Below are positions 10,239 through 18,170 of a stretch of DNA of 64,000 bases, one piece after another; the stretch's first letter is position 1, and the number at the start of each line of letters is the position of its first letter. The stretch comes from Culicoidibacter larvae (GTDB lineage: Bacteria > Bacillota_I > Bacilli_A > Culicoidibacterales > Culicoidibacteraceae). Position numbers and translations under genes: made by a program. The notes under the pieces were generated by a model. The model saw only the letters and a program-made list of their open reading frames with translations, was not told the origin of the DNA and did no database searches. The stretch is taken from contig NZ_VBWP01000007.1 of NCBI RefSeq assembly GCF_005771635.1, forward strand, positions 62,001 to 126,000, read 5' to 3'.

Positions 10239-12401
10239 TTACTTTCTAAAAAACACTAAGTAAATACCTAGTAATATTAACGATACCAGTGCTGCAATCC
10301 CACCATATATCATCACCCGCTGCGGGGCAAAAAAACTATTATCCTGTGAATATTCAGTAGCAGCATCTGCAACTACACCATTATTATCTGTATATACGTA
10401 CTCAGCCGGGCTGCGATAATCATGGCTGCCCGAATTGGTGACAACCGAGGCTTGCGAGGTTGTCACATCATCTTCCTCCCCGGAAAACTGACCGTCAACT
10501 TCAGCCCATAAGCCGTCTTTAATTCTGGTATTGCTGATAACCTCAACAACCCGCGCATTACTGGCATCCAAAGCCATTGCATTCACATCCGCCGCTGATT
10601 TGCCTGTCAAACCAGACGAATACGTTGAAAAGCTATTCGCCACAATCACATAACTGACTGGTGTTTGGGGACGAACAATAAATACAGTCACCACCCGCGG
10701 TGCTGCTGTATTTCCCGACGCGTCAACAGCAGTCAATGTTACATTATAAGTACCGACCGTTTGTTGATTCACCTTTGTAGCAAAATCACTATTTACCGGA
10801 CTGCCATCATCAGTCTTGGCAACGATATCGGTCAAAAACTGTGCCTCAGTACGGGCTACCGGCATATAATATGTGATCCCTTGAGCAGCTACTGCCTTAT
10901 CTACTGAAATAATCGGTGCTGTAGTATCAACTACATGGATAGTAACATCAACAAAATAGGCTGTTGCATCGGACTGGTTATCTACGCGAACTAACACCGC
11001 ATATGTTCCTAGTGCTTGCACATAATCAAGATCATAATCGCTGCTAAACAGTACTTGTTCATCCTTAGGAAGTTCCAAGTCATTATAAAAGTCCTGTTCA
11101 CTTTTCTGAACCCCTAATTCATAAACAAGTTCCTGACTCTGCATTGGACCACTGCCATCTGATTTATTAAGTACCGCAAAGTCACTGCTTGTCACTAAAT
11201 GCAACTGACCATCAATTGTTAAATCAGTTGACTCTACTGCCGTGTCACCATTATCAAACGTAATATTCGCCGTCAAATTACGCCAAAACAATTTGCTTCC
11301 ATCCTGCAACGAAGTGATATCTGCCGCCTTCGACACATCAATTGAATAATGCTTATCCGATTCCGAAAAAATTCCGTTTCCTTCATTTCTTGCCACATTT
11401 AGCAGCGCACCATCGCCAACATTTATCTGCACATTGTTCGCCAAAGTTAGCGGCGCACTTTTACCACCCACAGCTACCTGCAATCGGGAACGTATTCCAA
11501 GCTCTATATCACCAAGACTATGCAGTGATCCATAACTGCTAGTTGCAGTAAACTTGAAATGTGCATCTGCTTCAAGTGTAACTCCACTAAACGCATAGCC
11601 ACCATATAAAATATCTTCGGTCTTCGCCGCAACTTGTGCTCCTTCACTCAAATGAAGCGGTCGTTTATCATATTGATAAAACAAAGCAAATGCTTCCGGA
11701 TAATTGATATCCAACTGCGCGCCTTTACCAATGCTCAATTCCTGGTTTAAACCACGGAACCAAAATACCGAATGCTGTTTCACCGAACCAGCATTCACAC
11801 TTTCTACCGCTAGGCCACTGTTGGCTTCAAAAACAAGCTTACTGACTTCACCAACTTCACCCGGCTCATCACTCACCATTCCGCCAACTCCCTGGCGCTG
11901 AATGACCGCGCTGTTTTGTCCGCGGAAAATCGTTGTACCCCCAGGATTATAAACCATCTGCGGTCCGCTATAATGATAGTTATTAAAAATGAGGACCGTA
12001 TCATTCATAAACAGACCAGTTGAAGCAGCAAAAGTACCATAACTATTTCGGCCGCGAACAACCAAATCGTTCACCGTCAACTGCATACCGCTGCCAACTT
12101 GAATTCGCGATTGTAAAGTATTACCTTCAGTCAAAGTAAATCCATTTCCGTGAATGACTAAATCACGCACCGCCATAACAATTGGCGCCACGTTCTCCAA
12201 GGTAATATTATTCATTATAGTAATCTCTTTTACATCAGCATCCAACAACGCCTCATGTAATGTTACATAATTCTCAACAACCGCATGCTTCGTTGCACTA
12301 ACATCAGCCGTATTATCTGCGGCACTAACATCAACAACACCAAAACAAACCCCGCTGAGTATTACAAAAACACTCATAACTAAACGAATTACTTTGCGCA
12401 T
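10239..12401 (-). CDS. Membrane-anchored beta-helix-like surface protein with Ig-like domains
   Basis: 720 residues, with SD AAGGGGGG before the ATG. An N-terminal signal peptide (about 1-27) is followed by residues about 40-330 rich in short hydrophobic strands around motifs such as VIHGNGFTLTEGN. This is typical of the pectate-lyase-like right-handed beta-helix found in Gram-positive surface proteins. Residues about 420-490 look Ig-like, and about 490-580 match a DUF5011-type Ig domain (TTAPIISV start, GTYNVTLTAVDASGN end). Residues about 693-716 are a transmembrane helix with a short basic tail; no LPxTG is seen. It starts 21 nt after the small Ig-like membrane gene and is probably cotranscribed with it. 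I infer an adhesin or sensor-partner role; no catalytic residues can be assigned. Confidence 0.75.
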   Translation of the reverse strand: MRKVIRLVMSVFVILSGVCFGVVDVSAADNTADVSATKHAVVENYVTLHEALLDADVKEITIMNNITLENVAPIVMAVRDLVIHGNGFTLTEGNTLQSRIQVGSGMQLTVNDLVVRGRNSYGTFAASTGLFMNDTVLIFNNYHYSGPQMVYNPGGTTIFRGQNSAVIQRQGVGGMVSDEPGEVGEVSKLVFEANSGLAVESVNAGSVKQHSVFWFRGLNQELSIGKGAQLDINYPEAFALFYQYDKRPLHLSEGAQVAAKTEDILYGGYAFSGVTLEADAHFKFTATSSYGSLHSLGDIELGIRSRLQVAVGGKSAPLTLANNVQINVGDGALLNVARNEGNGIFSESDKHYSIDVSKAADITSLQDGSKLFWRNLTANITFDNGDTAVESTDLTIDGQLHLVTSSDFAVLNKSDGSGPMQSQELVYELGVQKSEQDFYNDLELPKDEQVLFSSDYDLDYVQALGTYAVLVRVDNQSDATAYFVDVTIHVVDTTAPIISVDKAVAAQGITYYMPVARTEAQFLTDIVAKTDDGSPVNSDFATKVNQQTVGTYNVTLTAVDASGNTAAPRVVTVFIVRPQTPVSYVIVANSFSTYSSGLTGKSAADVNAMALDASNARVVEVISNTRIKDGLWAEVDGQFSGEEDDVTTSQASVVTNSGSHDYRSPAEYVYTDNNGVVADAATEYSQDNSFFAPQRVMIYGGIAALVSLILLGIYLVFFRK

Positions 12402-12422
12402 AACAAGTCCCCCCTTTGCATG

Positions 12423-13094
12423 CTAAATTTCTCTATTGTACTCAGTATATAATAATCGTTTGGTTTTTCTTACCAAAACCATCATCCTAACTAAAGCAGC
12501 CACAATCAAAACAATTGGAATAAACACAAAAACAAATACCGCAAGATAGACCCAATCCATAACTTGATTACTCATAGATAACGAGTCAGCAATATAAGTT
12601 TCATTTTGGACTAAAATCTGCGAATGCGGTGCCTCCAGAAAAGTCACCGTATTCGTTGTCCCGGCAGCAGTACGAAACGTTACCGAGTATTGTCCGCTAT
12701 CAGCACTACCACCAACATACTCAACAATCGCTTCAGTAATCTCAACCGCTGAACCATCACTCAAACGCCACGCTTTTGCCTGTGCCTTGGCAATTAATTC
12801 CTGCTGCGACAATCCCTTCACCACATCAGCATCCAACAACACATCCATCGCATCAATACCTTCATTGCTGTCTGCATCAGTAATCGTATTCGGATAATAC
12901 ACCGTCATATAGACAATCTTTTCCAAAGTTTGTCCCGACGCCTCATCATAATACTTAATCTGCACCGGGTACGTCCCAGCACGATACTCGCTCAAATCAT
13001 CCGCATTCACCGTATCCGGTGCCTGCGCACTTGCACTCACCGATGGCAACAACAATAGTAAAACAGCAACTAAAACAATCCCAATCCGACTCAT
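12423..13094 (-). CDS. Small membrane protein with Ig-like ectodomain, cassette 1
   Basis: 223 residues: signal peptide (1-23), extracellular region (about 30-165), one transmembrane helix (about 178-203) and a basic cytoplasmic tail. The ectodomain has the pattern GTYPVQIKYYD, then an acidic stretch and AKAQAKAWRLSDG, then GQYSVTFRTAAG. The AKAW-centred Ig-like domain is also present in the paralogue at 51562-52275 and near the C-terminus of the LPxTG protein at 46168-51423. The ATG overlaps the stop of the kinase gene by 4 bp (ATGA), so the two are translationally coupled. I infer an accessory component of the kinase, possibly a ligand-binding or adhesin-contacting subunit. No named family is recognised. 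Confidence 0.75.
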   Translation of the reverse strand: MSRIGIVLVAVLLLLLPSVSASAQAPDTVNADDLSEYRAGTYPVQIKYYDEASGQTLEKIVYMTVYYPNTITDADSNEGIDAMDVLLDADVVKGLSQQELIAKAQAKAWRLSDGSAVEITEAIVEYVGGSADSGQYSVTFRTAAGTTNTVTFLEAPHSQILVQNETYIADSLSMSNQVMDWVYLAVFVFVFIPIVLIVAALVRMMVLVRKTKRLLYTEYNREI

Positions 13095-14449
13095 CGTTCC
13101 ACCACTCCTTCCGGAATAGTTACCACGACTTCAACAACATCATCTTGAATATCAATTACTGCCTTCCCACCTAATGACTTAGATAACTCTTGCACCAAAT
13201 AAACACCATTACCACTGCTATATGTCTCATCGCTTAATTCAATAGTAAATCGATTGCTTCGCAACCGCTCAATGTCGCGGGCATTCGCCCGATTAATACA
13301 GATTAACTGCACATAACCATTTTCTACATTTATAGCAAACTCAATATCACTTTCCGATGCAGCATATTTTACCGCGTTAGAAATTAAATTATGGATAACT
13401 AACTGTAAAGCAAAACGATTCATACAAATCAAAGTCTTCTCAGTACTAGAAAAATCAAGATACACTCGCCGCTGCTCCAGCAGCACTTCAAAATCTTTCT
13501 CTACCTCATAGAACAAATCAACAGCATCAAAAAACTCTGCGCCACTTTCCAAGTTATTCACATTTTCAGCAATTGAACGCAACAATACATTTATTCGTTT
13601 TAATAATTTATCATTTTGTGTAATATTATACTTTAAAGCCAATTGTGATAACTCTTCATCAGCAAAACCACTTCTTAACATTGCTTGGTTTTGTAAAAGC
13701 GTCTGATACAATGGCGTCTTTAACTCATGTAATGAACCACGCGCTATCTTCAACAAGAAATCTAAACGCTGACGTTCAAATAATAACAATAGCTCTAAAT
13801 CGGTATACTGTTTAGAAACATTCTGCAAGGTTTCATCAAGTCGATGAACAAATTGATTAAATTCTGTACCAATTGCCGTATTATCCTCAATCAATGCCAC
13901 GTCAAAATCTTTCATTTCATTAATCGCTTTACGAATATTGCGCAACGGTTTAAACAACATGCGATTTACCAGTGTTACAATAACAATTAATAACAAGAAC
14001 AAGACGGTCACAAAAATCGTCAGCCAAATAAACATACTATTTAAATAATCAAGCATTGAAACATGATAAATGACCATCATGACATTCAAATCACCATTGA
14101 CCGTATTCACTATCCCTTGCGACTTATATAAAACTTCATCACCATTAAAAAGATCACGAATATTCGTTATATCAACACCCGGAAACGTAGTAAAAACAAC
14201 CTGCTCACCATCAAGAACAATTAATTCCATACTATTATTATTTACAACCGTGCTTAACTTAGTTGCCAAAACCTCAGAACTGCTCTTCTCATTCAGCACT
14301 AAAGAAACCTCAGACTGAACATCGGTGATAACACCGCTCTCCAGTCGCTGATATTCACTGCCAATCTGCAAAATCATCAAGATAAATACCACTACCAAAA
14401 CAGCATAAGCAAGAAAAACCGGGACAAAGATCAATAACTTCTTATTCAT
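13091..14449 (-). CDS. Sensor histidine kinase, cassette 1
   Basis: 452 residues from the ATG at 14449, which overlaps the regulator stop by 8 bp; a longer frame to 14488 would overlap more and add residues before the first membrane helix. TM1 is about residues 5-27. An extracellular sensor of about 100 residues follows, then TM2 (about 137-160) and a HAMP-like linker. The H-box is SLHELKTPL with phospho-acceptor His241, the N-box is NLISNAVKYA and the G2 region is GNGVYLV. The usual DxGxG (G1) motif is not recognisable; that place reads INRANARDIERLR. The sensor aligns with that of the kinase at 52268-53689 (MELIVLDGEQVVFTTFPGVD against AELVVISPAAPIYSSMPTTD). It should phosphorylate the adjacent OmpR-type regulator. 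The signal is unknown. Confidence 0.9.
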   Translation of the reverse strand: MNKKLLIFVPVFLAYAVLVVVFILMILQIGSEYQRLESGVITDVQSEVSLVLNEKSSSEVLATKLSTVVNNNSMELIVLDGEQVVFTTFPGVDITNIRDLFNGDEVLYKSQGIVNTVNGDLNVMMVIYHVSMLDYLNSMFIWLTIFVTVLFLLLIVIVTLVNRMLFKPLRNIRKAINEMKDFDVALIEDNTAIGTEFNQFVHRLDETLQNVSKQYTDLELLLLFERQRLDFLLKIARGSLHELKTPLYQTLLQNQAMLRSGFADEELSQLALKYNITQNDKLLKRINVLLRSIAENVNNLESGAEFFDAVDLFYEVEKDFEVLLEQRRVYLDFSSTEKTLICMNRFALQLVIHNLISNAVKYAASESDIEFAINVENGYVQLICINRANARDIERLRSNRFTIELSDETYSSGNGVYLVQELSKSLGGKAVIDIQDDVVEVVVTIPEGVVER

Positions 14450-15125
14450 TCCACCGATACCCAACATTACGAATTGACTGTACCGCATTTAATCGCAATT
14501 TCTTTCTTAATAACTTGACCTGCGTGTCAACTACTCGGGATGTAATCTCATCCTTAGAATCTGACCAAATATCATCTATAATCTTATCTCGCTCCAACAC
14601 TTGCCCCATGTGTTTTATAAAATAAACTAGTAACTGGTATTCCTTAAAAGTAACATCAACTTTTACGCCATCCTTAAAAACCTCATAATTATTGAGATGG
14701 ATAGTAATATTCTCGCGCATTGACTTTAAAATGCCAGCATCTTCCTCTGCAGCAAACAACTTAATCGGGTCCTTAAGAACCCGTTCAACATACTTCACTA
14801 AAACATCTTCCCGCACACCTTTATGCAGATACTGATCAACCGAATTATCCAACGCTGAGATTTCAACATCAGCTGAATCAATACCCGTTAAAATAATCGT
14901 CTTCACTTTCGTATCAATTCTTTTTAAATAACGCATAAGCTGCACACCGCTCATCGCCGGCATCATATAATCAGTTATCACCAAGTCGTAACTCTCATCC
15001 TGAAAAAGATCCAGGGCTTCAATCGGACTTTCCGTAGCCCGAACCTCATATCCGGCCTGTACTAAAACTTCCTGAATCTGTTGACGATATTGCATATCGT
15101 CTTCAACAAATAATATCTTCGTCAT
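14442..15125 (-). CDS. OmpR-family response regulator, cassette 1
   Basis: 227 residues, the normal length for the family. The receiver domain (1-120) has acidic residues E9/D10, phospho-acceptor Asp52 in VITDYMMP, Thr80 and Lys102. The winged-helix DNA-binding domain (about 130-227) ends in SIRNVGYRW, typical of the OmpR/PhoB class. SD GGAGTGG precedes the ATG. It is the first gene of the cassette (regulator, kinase, small Ig-like membrane protein, beta-helix protein, giant adhesin) and is homologous to the regulator at 53673-54341. A likely job is control of this surface-protein gene row. A 14-nt repeat in its upstream region is a candidate self-binding site. Confidence 0.93.
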   Translation of the reverse strand: MTKILFVEDDMQYRQQIQEVLVQAGYEVRATESPIEALDLFQDESYDLVITDYMMPAMSGVQLMRYLKRIDTKVKTIILTGIDSADVEISALDNSVDQYLHKGVREDVLVKYVERVLKDPIKLFAAEEDAGILKSMRENITIHLNNYEVFKDGVKVDVTFKEYQLLVYFIKHMGQVLERDKIIDDIWSDSKDEITSRVVDTQVKLLRKKLRLNAVQSIRNVGYRWNE

Positions 15126-15232
15126 AAAACCACTCCATTAATCCATCGTTTATGCCATCAATTATTTAAACCATATTCTATCACACCTTGCCATTACAAA
15201 ACGCAAATTACATTTATCTCTTTTAAACGACA

Positions 15233-15246
15233 CAATGTGAAATCAA
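15233..15246. promoter_or_regulatory. Copy 2 of the CAATGTGAARTCAA motif
   Basis: CAATGTGAAATCAA here matches CAATGTGAAGTCAA at 15404-15417 at 13 of 14 positions. The other copy covers the -35 of the leader promoter. Two copies 171 bp apart in front of a regulator gene suggest an operator pair, possibly for the regulator itself. This is inference only. Confidence 0.4.
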
Positions 15247-15282
15247 ATGATTTAGTCAATCGGGTTAATATTATCACAAAAT

Positions 15283-15382
15283 AAAAAGGGACCTATCTAT
15301 AGTAAGTCCCAAAAAATCACCGCTCTAATCCCCCCGCCTATTAGAACCGTTTTATAATATTTTATGTAATTATCATATAACG
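15283..15382 (-). ncRNA. Candidate leader RNA, attenuator or small RNA, about 100 nt
   Basis: Transcription from the promoter at 15389-15417 would make an AT-rich 5' end. Next comes a hairpin (arms 15340-15349 and 15320-15329; loop AGGCGGGGGG) and then a GGGAC/GTCCC stem followed by TTTTTATTTT (15310-15283), an intrinsic terminator. The G-run of the loop could pair with UCCCU of the terminator arm, giving an antiterminator-like alternative. I do not recognise a known riboswitch class. It could be a regulated leader or a free small RNA. Confidence 0.5.
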
Positions 15383-15388
15383 ATTTTC

Positions 15389-15417
15389 ATTTTATCTTAA
15401 TTCCAATGTGAAGTCAA
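15389..15417 (-). promoter_or_regulatory. Sigma-A promoter of the cassette 1 leader
   Basis: Minus strand: TTGACT at 15417-15412, a 17-nt spacer and TAAAAT at 15394-15389. The predicted start is near 15382, giving a leader of about 257 nt before the regulator ATG. Confidence 0.75.
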
Positions 15418-15469
15418 CAGAAACCTCAACTTCATAATATATAACATATTCTTACCATTTTTAAACAAA

Positions 15470-15500
15470 AACCGGAGCCCAAGCAACTTGGTCTCCGGTT
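15470..15500 (-). terminator. Terminator of the ROK kinase gene
   Basis: Arms 15487-15500 and 15470-15483 form a 14-bp stem with one mismatch, followed on the minus strand by a T-rich run. Confidence 0.85.
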
Positions 15501-15513
15501 CCAAAATTCTCCC

Positions 15514-16395
15514 CTAATGCTCACGATTATAATGGCATAGTGCACCAATCATTCCAGCATCATTTCGGTGCATACAATACTCAACCGGCACCTGTAAATC
15601 AACCCACTTCTCAGTTGCCACACGCGGCATCACCCGTAAAATATTATCCAGCAACCTCGGGTTACCACTTACGCCGCCACCAATCAACACCTTCTGCGGA
15701 TCATACGCCGCAATTGCATTAAACACAACAACCGCAATTCGCTCATACCAACGCTCAAGCACAGCAAGTGCCGTCTCGCTCTCATCAGCAAAAATTTCTT
15801 TGCCGTTCACCTGCGCTTCACGCGGCAAATTCATCGCTCGCTTATACATCGAAACCAACTCAGCAGTTGAAGCAGTATTATGCATCATCTTATAACGACC
15901 ACTTTCAGTACGTTCCACTAGCGACATACCAAACTCGCCACCACGAAAATGACTGCCAATAAACGGCTCATTATTAATAATGATACCTACCCCAATACCG
16001 GTACCAATCGTCACGCACACATAATTATCCAGACCTTGCGCATGCCCATTCAATTGTTCGGCAAGCGCTACACAACGAGCATCATTCTCAATCATCACCG
16101 GCAACCCAATAACCGTCTCAAGCTCACTTACAAACTCACACTCATCAAGATATACTAACGCACCTCCACGAATAACATACCCAGCCTTTGAATTAATAAA
16201 CCCTGGCATACTAATCGAAACCGCAACCGGCGCAAAAGCCTGCTGACCAACAACATACTCACTCAAACAAGCAAACAAGCCTTCCTTTGTAGCCGGTGTA
16301 TGCATCTCATCCTTATTCAAAAACATGCCATCAGAACTCATCACCCCAGCCTTAACCGCAGTACCACCAATATCAAAAACAACAATATTCTTCAT
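15514..16395 (-). CDS. ROK-family sugar kinase
   Basis: 293 residues from the ATG at 16395, with GGAGG 5 nt upstream; the frame extends to 16440 but has no SD there. The ATP-binding motif is FDIGGTAVKAG near the N-terminus. The central sugar-binding region has ENDARCVALAE and IGTGIGVGI, followed by FRGGEFG. The zinc-binding CxCGxxGC motif of many ROK proteins is absent, and there is no HTH, so it is a kinase rather than a repressor. ROK kinases phosphorylate glucose, mannose, fructose, ManNAc or beta-glucosides; the substrate cannot be read here. It could phosphorylate the free hexose released by the nearby GH1 enzyme. It has its own extended -10 promoter (16424-16429). Confidence 0.88.
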   Translation of the reverse strand: MKNIVVFDIGGTAVKAGVMSSDGMFLNKDEMHTPATKEGLFACLSEYVVGQQAFAPVAVSISMPGFINSKAGYVIRGGALVYLDECEFVSELETVIGLPVMIENDARCVALAEQLNGHAQGLDNYVCVTIGTGIGVGIIINNEPFIGSHFRGGEFGMSLVERTESGRYKMMHNTASTAELVSMYKRAMNLPREAQVNGKEIFADESETALAVLERWYERIAVVVFNAIAAYDPQKVLIGGGVSGNPRLLDNILRVMPRVATEKWVDLQVPVEYCMHRNDAGMIGALCHYNREH

Positions 16396-16423
16396 GCCAA
16401 CCTCCAAAAATAAATCTACACCT

Positions 16424-16432
16424 ATTATATCA
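16424..16432 (-). promoter_or_regulatory. Extended -10 promoter of the ROK kinase gene
   Basis: TGATATAAT on the minus strand, about 30 nt before the ATG at 16395; no clear -35. Confidence 0.5.
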
Positions 16433-16459
16433 CTTTTCACTTATTGGGGAAAACAAAAA

Positions 16460-16486
16460 AGCGCAAACGGTACTCCGTTTGCGCTT
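16460..16486 (-). terminator. Terminator of the HAD gene
   Basis: AGCGCAAACGG/CCGTTTGCGCT stem followed by TTTTTTG on the minus strand. Confidence 0.88.
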
Positions 16487-16493
16487 TTCAAAT

Positions 16494-16964
16494 TTAACCG
16501 ATAATATCACTGACTTGACGGGCATCCTCACGCGTCAGCCCGTACCATTCATTAGTCTGAATCACATGCGGCCGCAACTCCTGCCAATCAATCTTAGCAT
16601 CATCAATAATAATATAATTTTCAATCGGTAATGTCGCATGTGCCTTCAACCATGCCACAATTTCCAGCTGCCGCTCATAATCAACTGTTAGCGTCTTATC
16701 AAACAAGACAATATCAAAATCAGCTAACGCCTGCAACAAAGCTTTGCCAAGTTTGTTTACCGGCACCAACCGCTCATCAAACAAATTCTTCCATGTTGAA
16801 TGCAAAACTACCTTAAAATCATATCCATAAACAAGCTCTTGTAAAATCGCAAGTTTGTCTCGTTCAATGTATTTATAAGGATCACCTTCTGCCAAAGCTT
16901 CACTTCGACCCAAATAATCATGCGAGTTCAGCACACCATCAACATCCAGAAATAAAATTCGCAT
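16494..16964 (-). CDS. HAD-domain protein (Swiss-army-knife RNA-repair-like family)
   Basis: 156 residues from the ATG at 16964, with GGAGGGG 7 nt upstream; upstream TTG codons are poor starts. The N-terminal motif FLDVDGVLN is HAD motif I (DxDG). HSTWK in the middle and IIDDAK near the C-terminus fit motifs II and IV. It resembles the small HAD domains that occur alone or in Swiss-army-knife RNA repair proteins, a family known mainly by sequence. The substrate is unknown. It lies 33 nt downstream of a small membrane protein gene and is probably cotranscribed with it. Confidence 0.75.
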   Translation of the reverse strand: MRILFLDVDGVLNSHDYLGRSEALAEGDPYKYIERDKLAILQELVYGYDFKVVLHSTWKNLFDERLVPVNKLGKALLQALADFDIVLFDKTLTVDYERQLEIVAWLKAHATLPIENYIIIDDAKIDWQELRPHVIQTNEWYGLTREDARQVSDIIG

Positions 16965-16997
16965 CAGCAAACCCCTCCAATCAACAAGGAAGCAGGA

Positions 16998-17399
16998 TTA
17001 ATCAAAAACAATAAACAGCAGATATCCCGGCAGTGTTACAACCAACACCACTAACAATAATATCGCACTCAGGTCTGGCATAAAGAACAATGCTGCTAAA
17101 AATGCTACTGCCAATACAATAAACAAAATCGTATAAACGCCAACAACCTTACCAAACTTATCACCAATTTTAAAAGCCGCAACAACCAAAATCAATGCTG
17201 CAATAATACCAATAACAGTCCATACTAAATAAATAGTCTCATACCCAAGCAATGACTGAAACATTGAAACCAGTGTCCCTAGAACCGGTGCATCACTAGT
17301 CATCCCCTGAATCATTGTTAACCCAAGTGGTGCAACAACCGCAAAAAGAATAATTGTATATAATGTAATTCGCAATGACGAACTTTCTCTCTTATCCAC
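16998..17399 (-). CDS. Small four-helix membrane protein
   Basis: 133 residues from a GTG start with AGGAGG 8 nt upstream. Four hydrophobic segments lie at about residues 12-30, 50-75, 84-108 and 112-132, with short polar links. No motif gives a function and I do not recognise the family. An extended -10 (TGGTATAAT, 17431-17439) lies in front. It probably forms a two-gene unit with the HAD gene. Confidence 0.7.
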   Translation of the reverse strand: MDKRESSSLRITLYTIILFAVVAPLGLTMIQGMTSDAPVLGTLVSMFQSLLGYETIYLVWTVIGIIAALILVVAAFKIGDKFGKVVGVYTILFIVLAVAFLAALFFMPDLSAILLLVVLVVTLPGYLLFIVFD

Positions 17400-17430
17400 G
17401 CAAAAATCCTCCTAATAAAATCATACAATC

Positions 17431-17439
17431 ATTATACCA
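17431..17439 (-). promoter_or_regulatory. Extended -10 promoter of the small membrane protein
   Basis: TGGTATAAT on the minus strand, about 32 nt before the GTG start. It sits just downstream of the terminator of the preceding sugar operon. Confidence 0.5.
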
Positions 17440-17467
17440 CTCTTTGCTTTGTGTGGAAATCAAAAAA

Positions 17468-17493
17468 AGCCCGGGACCACACCGTCCCGGGCT
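17468..17493 (-). terminator. Terminator of the PTS/GH1/ManA/epimerase operon
   Basis: AGCCCGGGAC/GTCCCGGGCT stem followed by a run of seven T on the minus strand. Confidence 0.92.
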
Positions 17494-17513
17494 TTTCACC
17501 TTTTTTCAACTAA

Positions 17514-18170
17514 CTAACCGTTCGCTTTCATCCGAGTAATAATCTCTAAATAACTTTCCGACTTGCCGAATAACGCTGAAGTACCAAGCACAAAGCCACT
17601 GGCTCCAAAATCATGTAACCGTTGTACCCGCTCTTCACTCAATGCGCCATCAACAAAAATTTCCAATGTAAGCCCAAGCTCCGCTTTATGCTTTGTCAAT
17701 TGCGCCACCTTACGCTCAGTAAAATCCAGATACGTACCGCCGGAAAACCCCGGTGTCACCGTCATCACCATCACCAAGTCTGCATACTCCAAGTAATCCA
17801 CAATCTCAGAAACTGTTGTCTCTGGATTAATTGCGATTCCAGATTTAACACCAAACGTCCGTATCTGCTGTAAAGTCCGAATAATATAATGACTGCTTTC
17901 AGGATGCACATAAATAATATCCGCACCCGCCTCAGCAAACTGTGCAATATACTTCTGCGGATTTTGCAACATCAAGTGAATATCCAACGGTTTTTGCGTC
18001 AACTGCTTTAACGCCATAATATCCTGCATACCCAAAGCAAAATTATCCACAAAAACCCCATCCATAATATCCACATGGAAGCCATCAACACCACTCTGTT
18101 CCAACTCTGCAACCACGGCACCAATATTACACCAATCAGCACACATCAGTGACGGTGTCAAATACATCAT
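17514..18170 (-). CDS. Ribulose-phosphate 3-epimerase family, AlsE-like hexulose-6-phosphate epimerase
   Basis: 218 residues, a TIM barrel of family length. Metal- and phosphate-binding motifs visible are HVDIMDG, DIHLML, HPESS, MTVTPGFSGG and VDGALS. The motif MTVxPGFxG is closer to allulose-6-phosphate 3-epimerase (AlsE) than to the pentose enzyme, so conversion of allulose-6-phosphate to fructose-6-phosphate is plausible; ribulose-5-phosphate epimerisation remains possible. The ATG overlaps the manA stop by 4 bp. As the last gene of a PTS/GH1/ManA operon, it probably channels a sugar phosphate released in the pathway. Confidence 0.82.
   Translation of the reverse strand: MMYLTPSLMCADWCNIGAVVAELEQSGVDGFHVDIMDGVFVDNFALGMQDIMALKQLTQKPLDIHLMLQNPQKYIAQFAEAGADIIYVHPESSHYIIRTLQQIRTFGVKSGIAINPETTVSEIVDYLEYADLVMVMTVTPGFSGGTYLDFTERKVAQLTKHKAELGLTLEIFVDGALSEERVQRLHDFGASGFVLGTSALFGKSESYLEIITRMKANG

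Larger units (their letters stand above)
15126..15513. other. 388-bp region upstream of cassette 1: promoter, hairpin, terminator
   Basis: Non-coding. Read on the minus strand, it holds the terminator of the ROK kinase gene (15470-15500), a strong promoter (15389-15417), a G-rich-loop hairpin (15320-15349) and an intrinsic terminator (15283-15310). About 158 nt then lead to the regulator ATG, including a second copy of the promoter-overlapping 14-mer (15233-15246) and a weak TAGAAT -10 candidate near 15175. Confidence 0.8.

Noticed and set aside
14449-14488. Longer start for the cassette 1 kinase
   Set aside because: It would add 13 residues before the first membrane helix and a 47-bp overlap. 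The ATG at 14449 gives a normal short overlap and a typical N-terminus.
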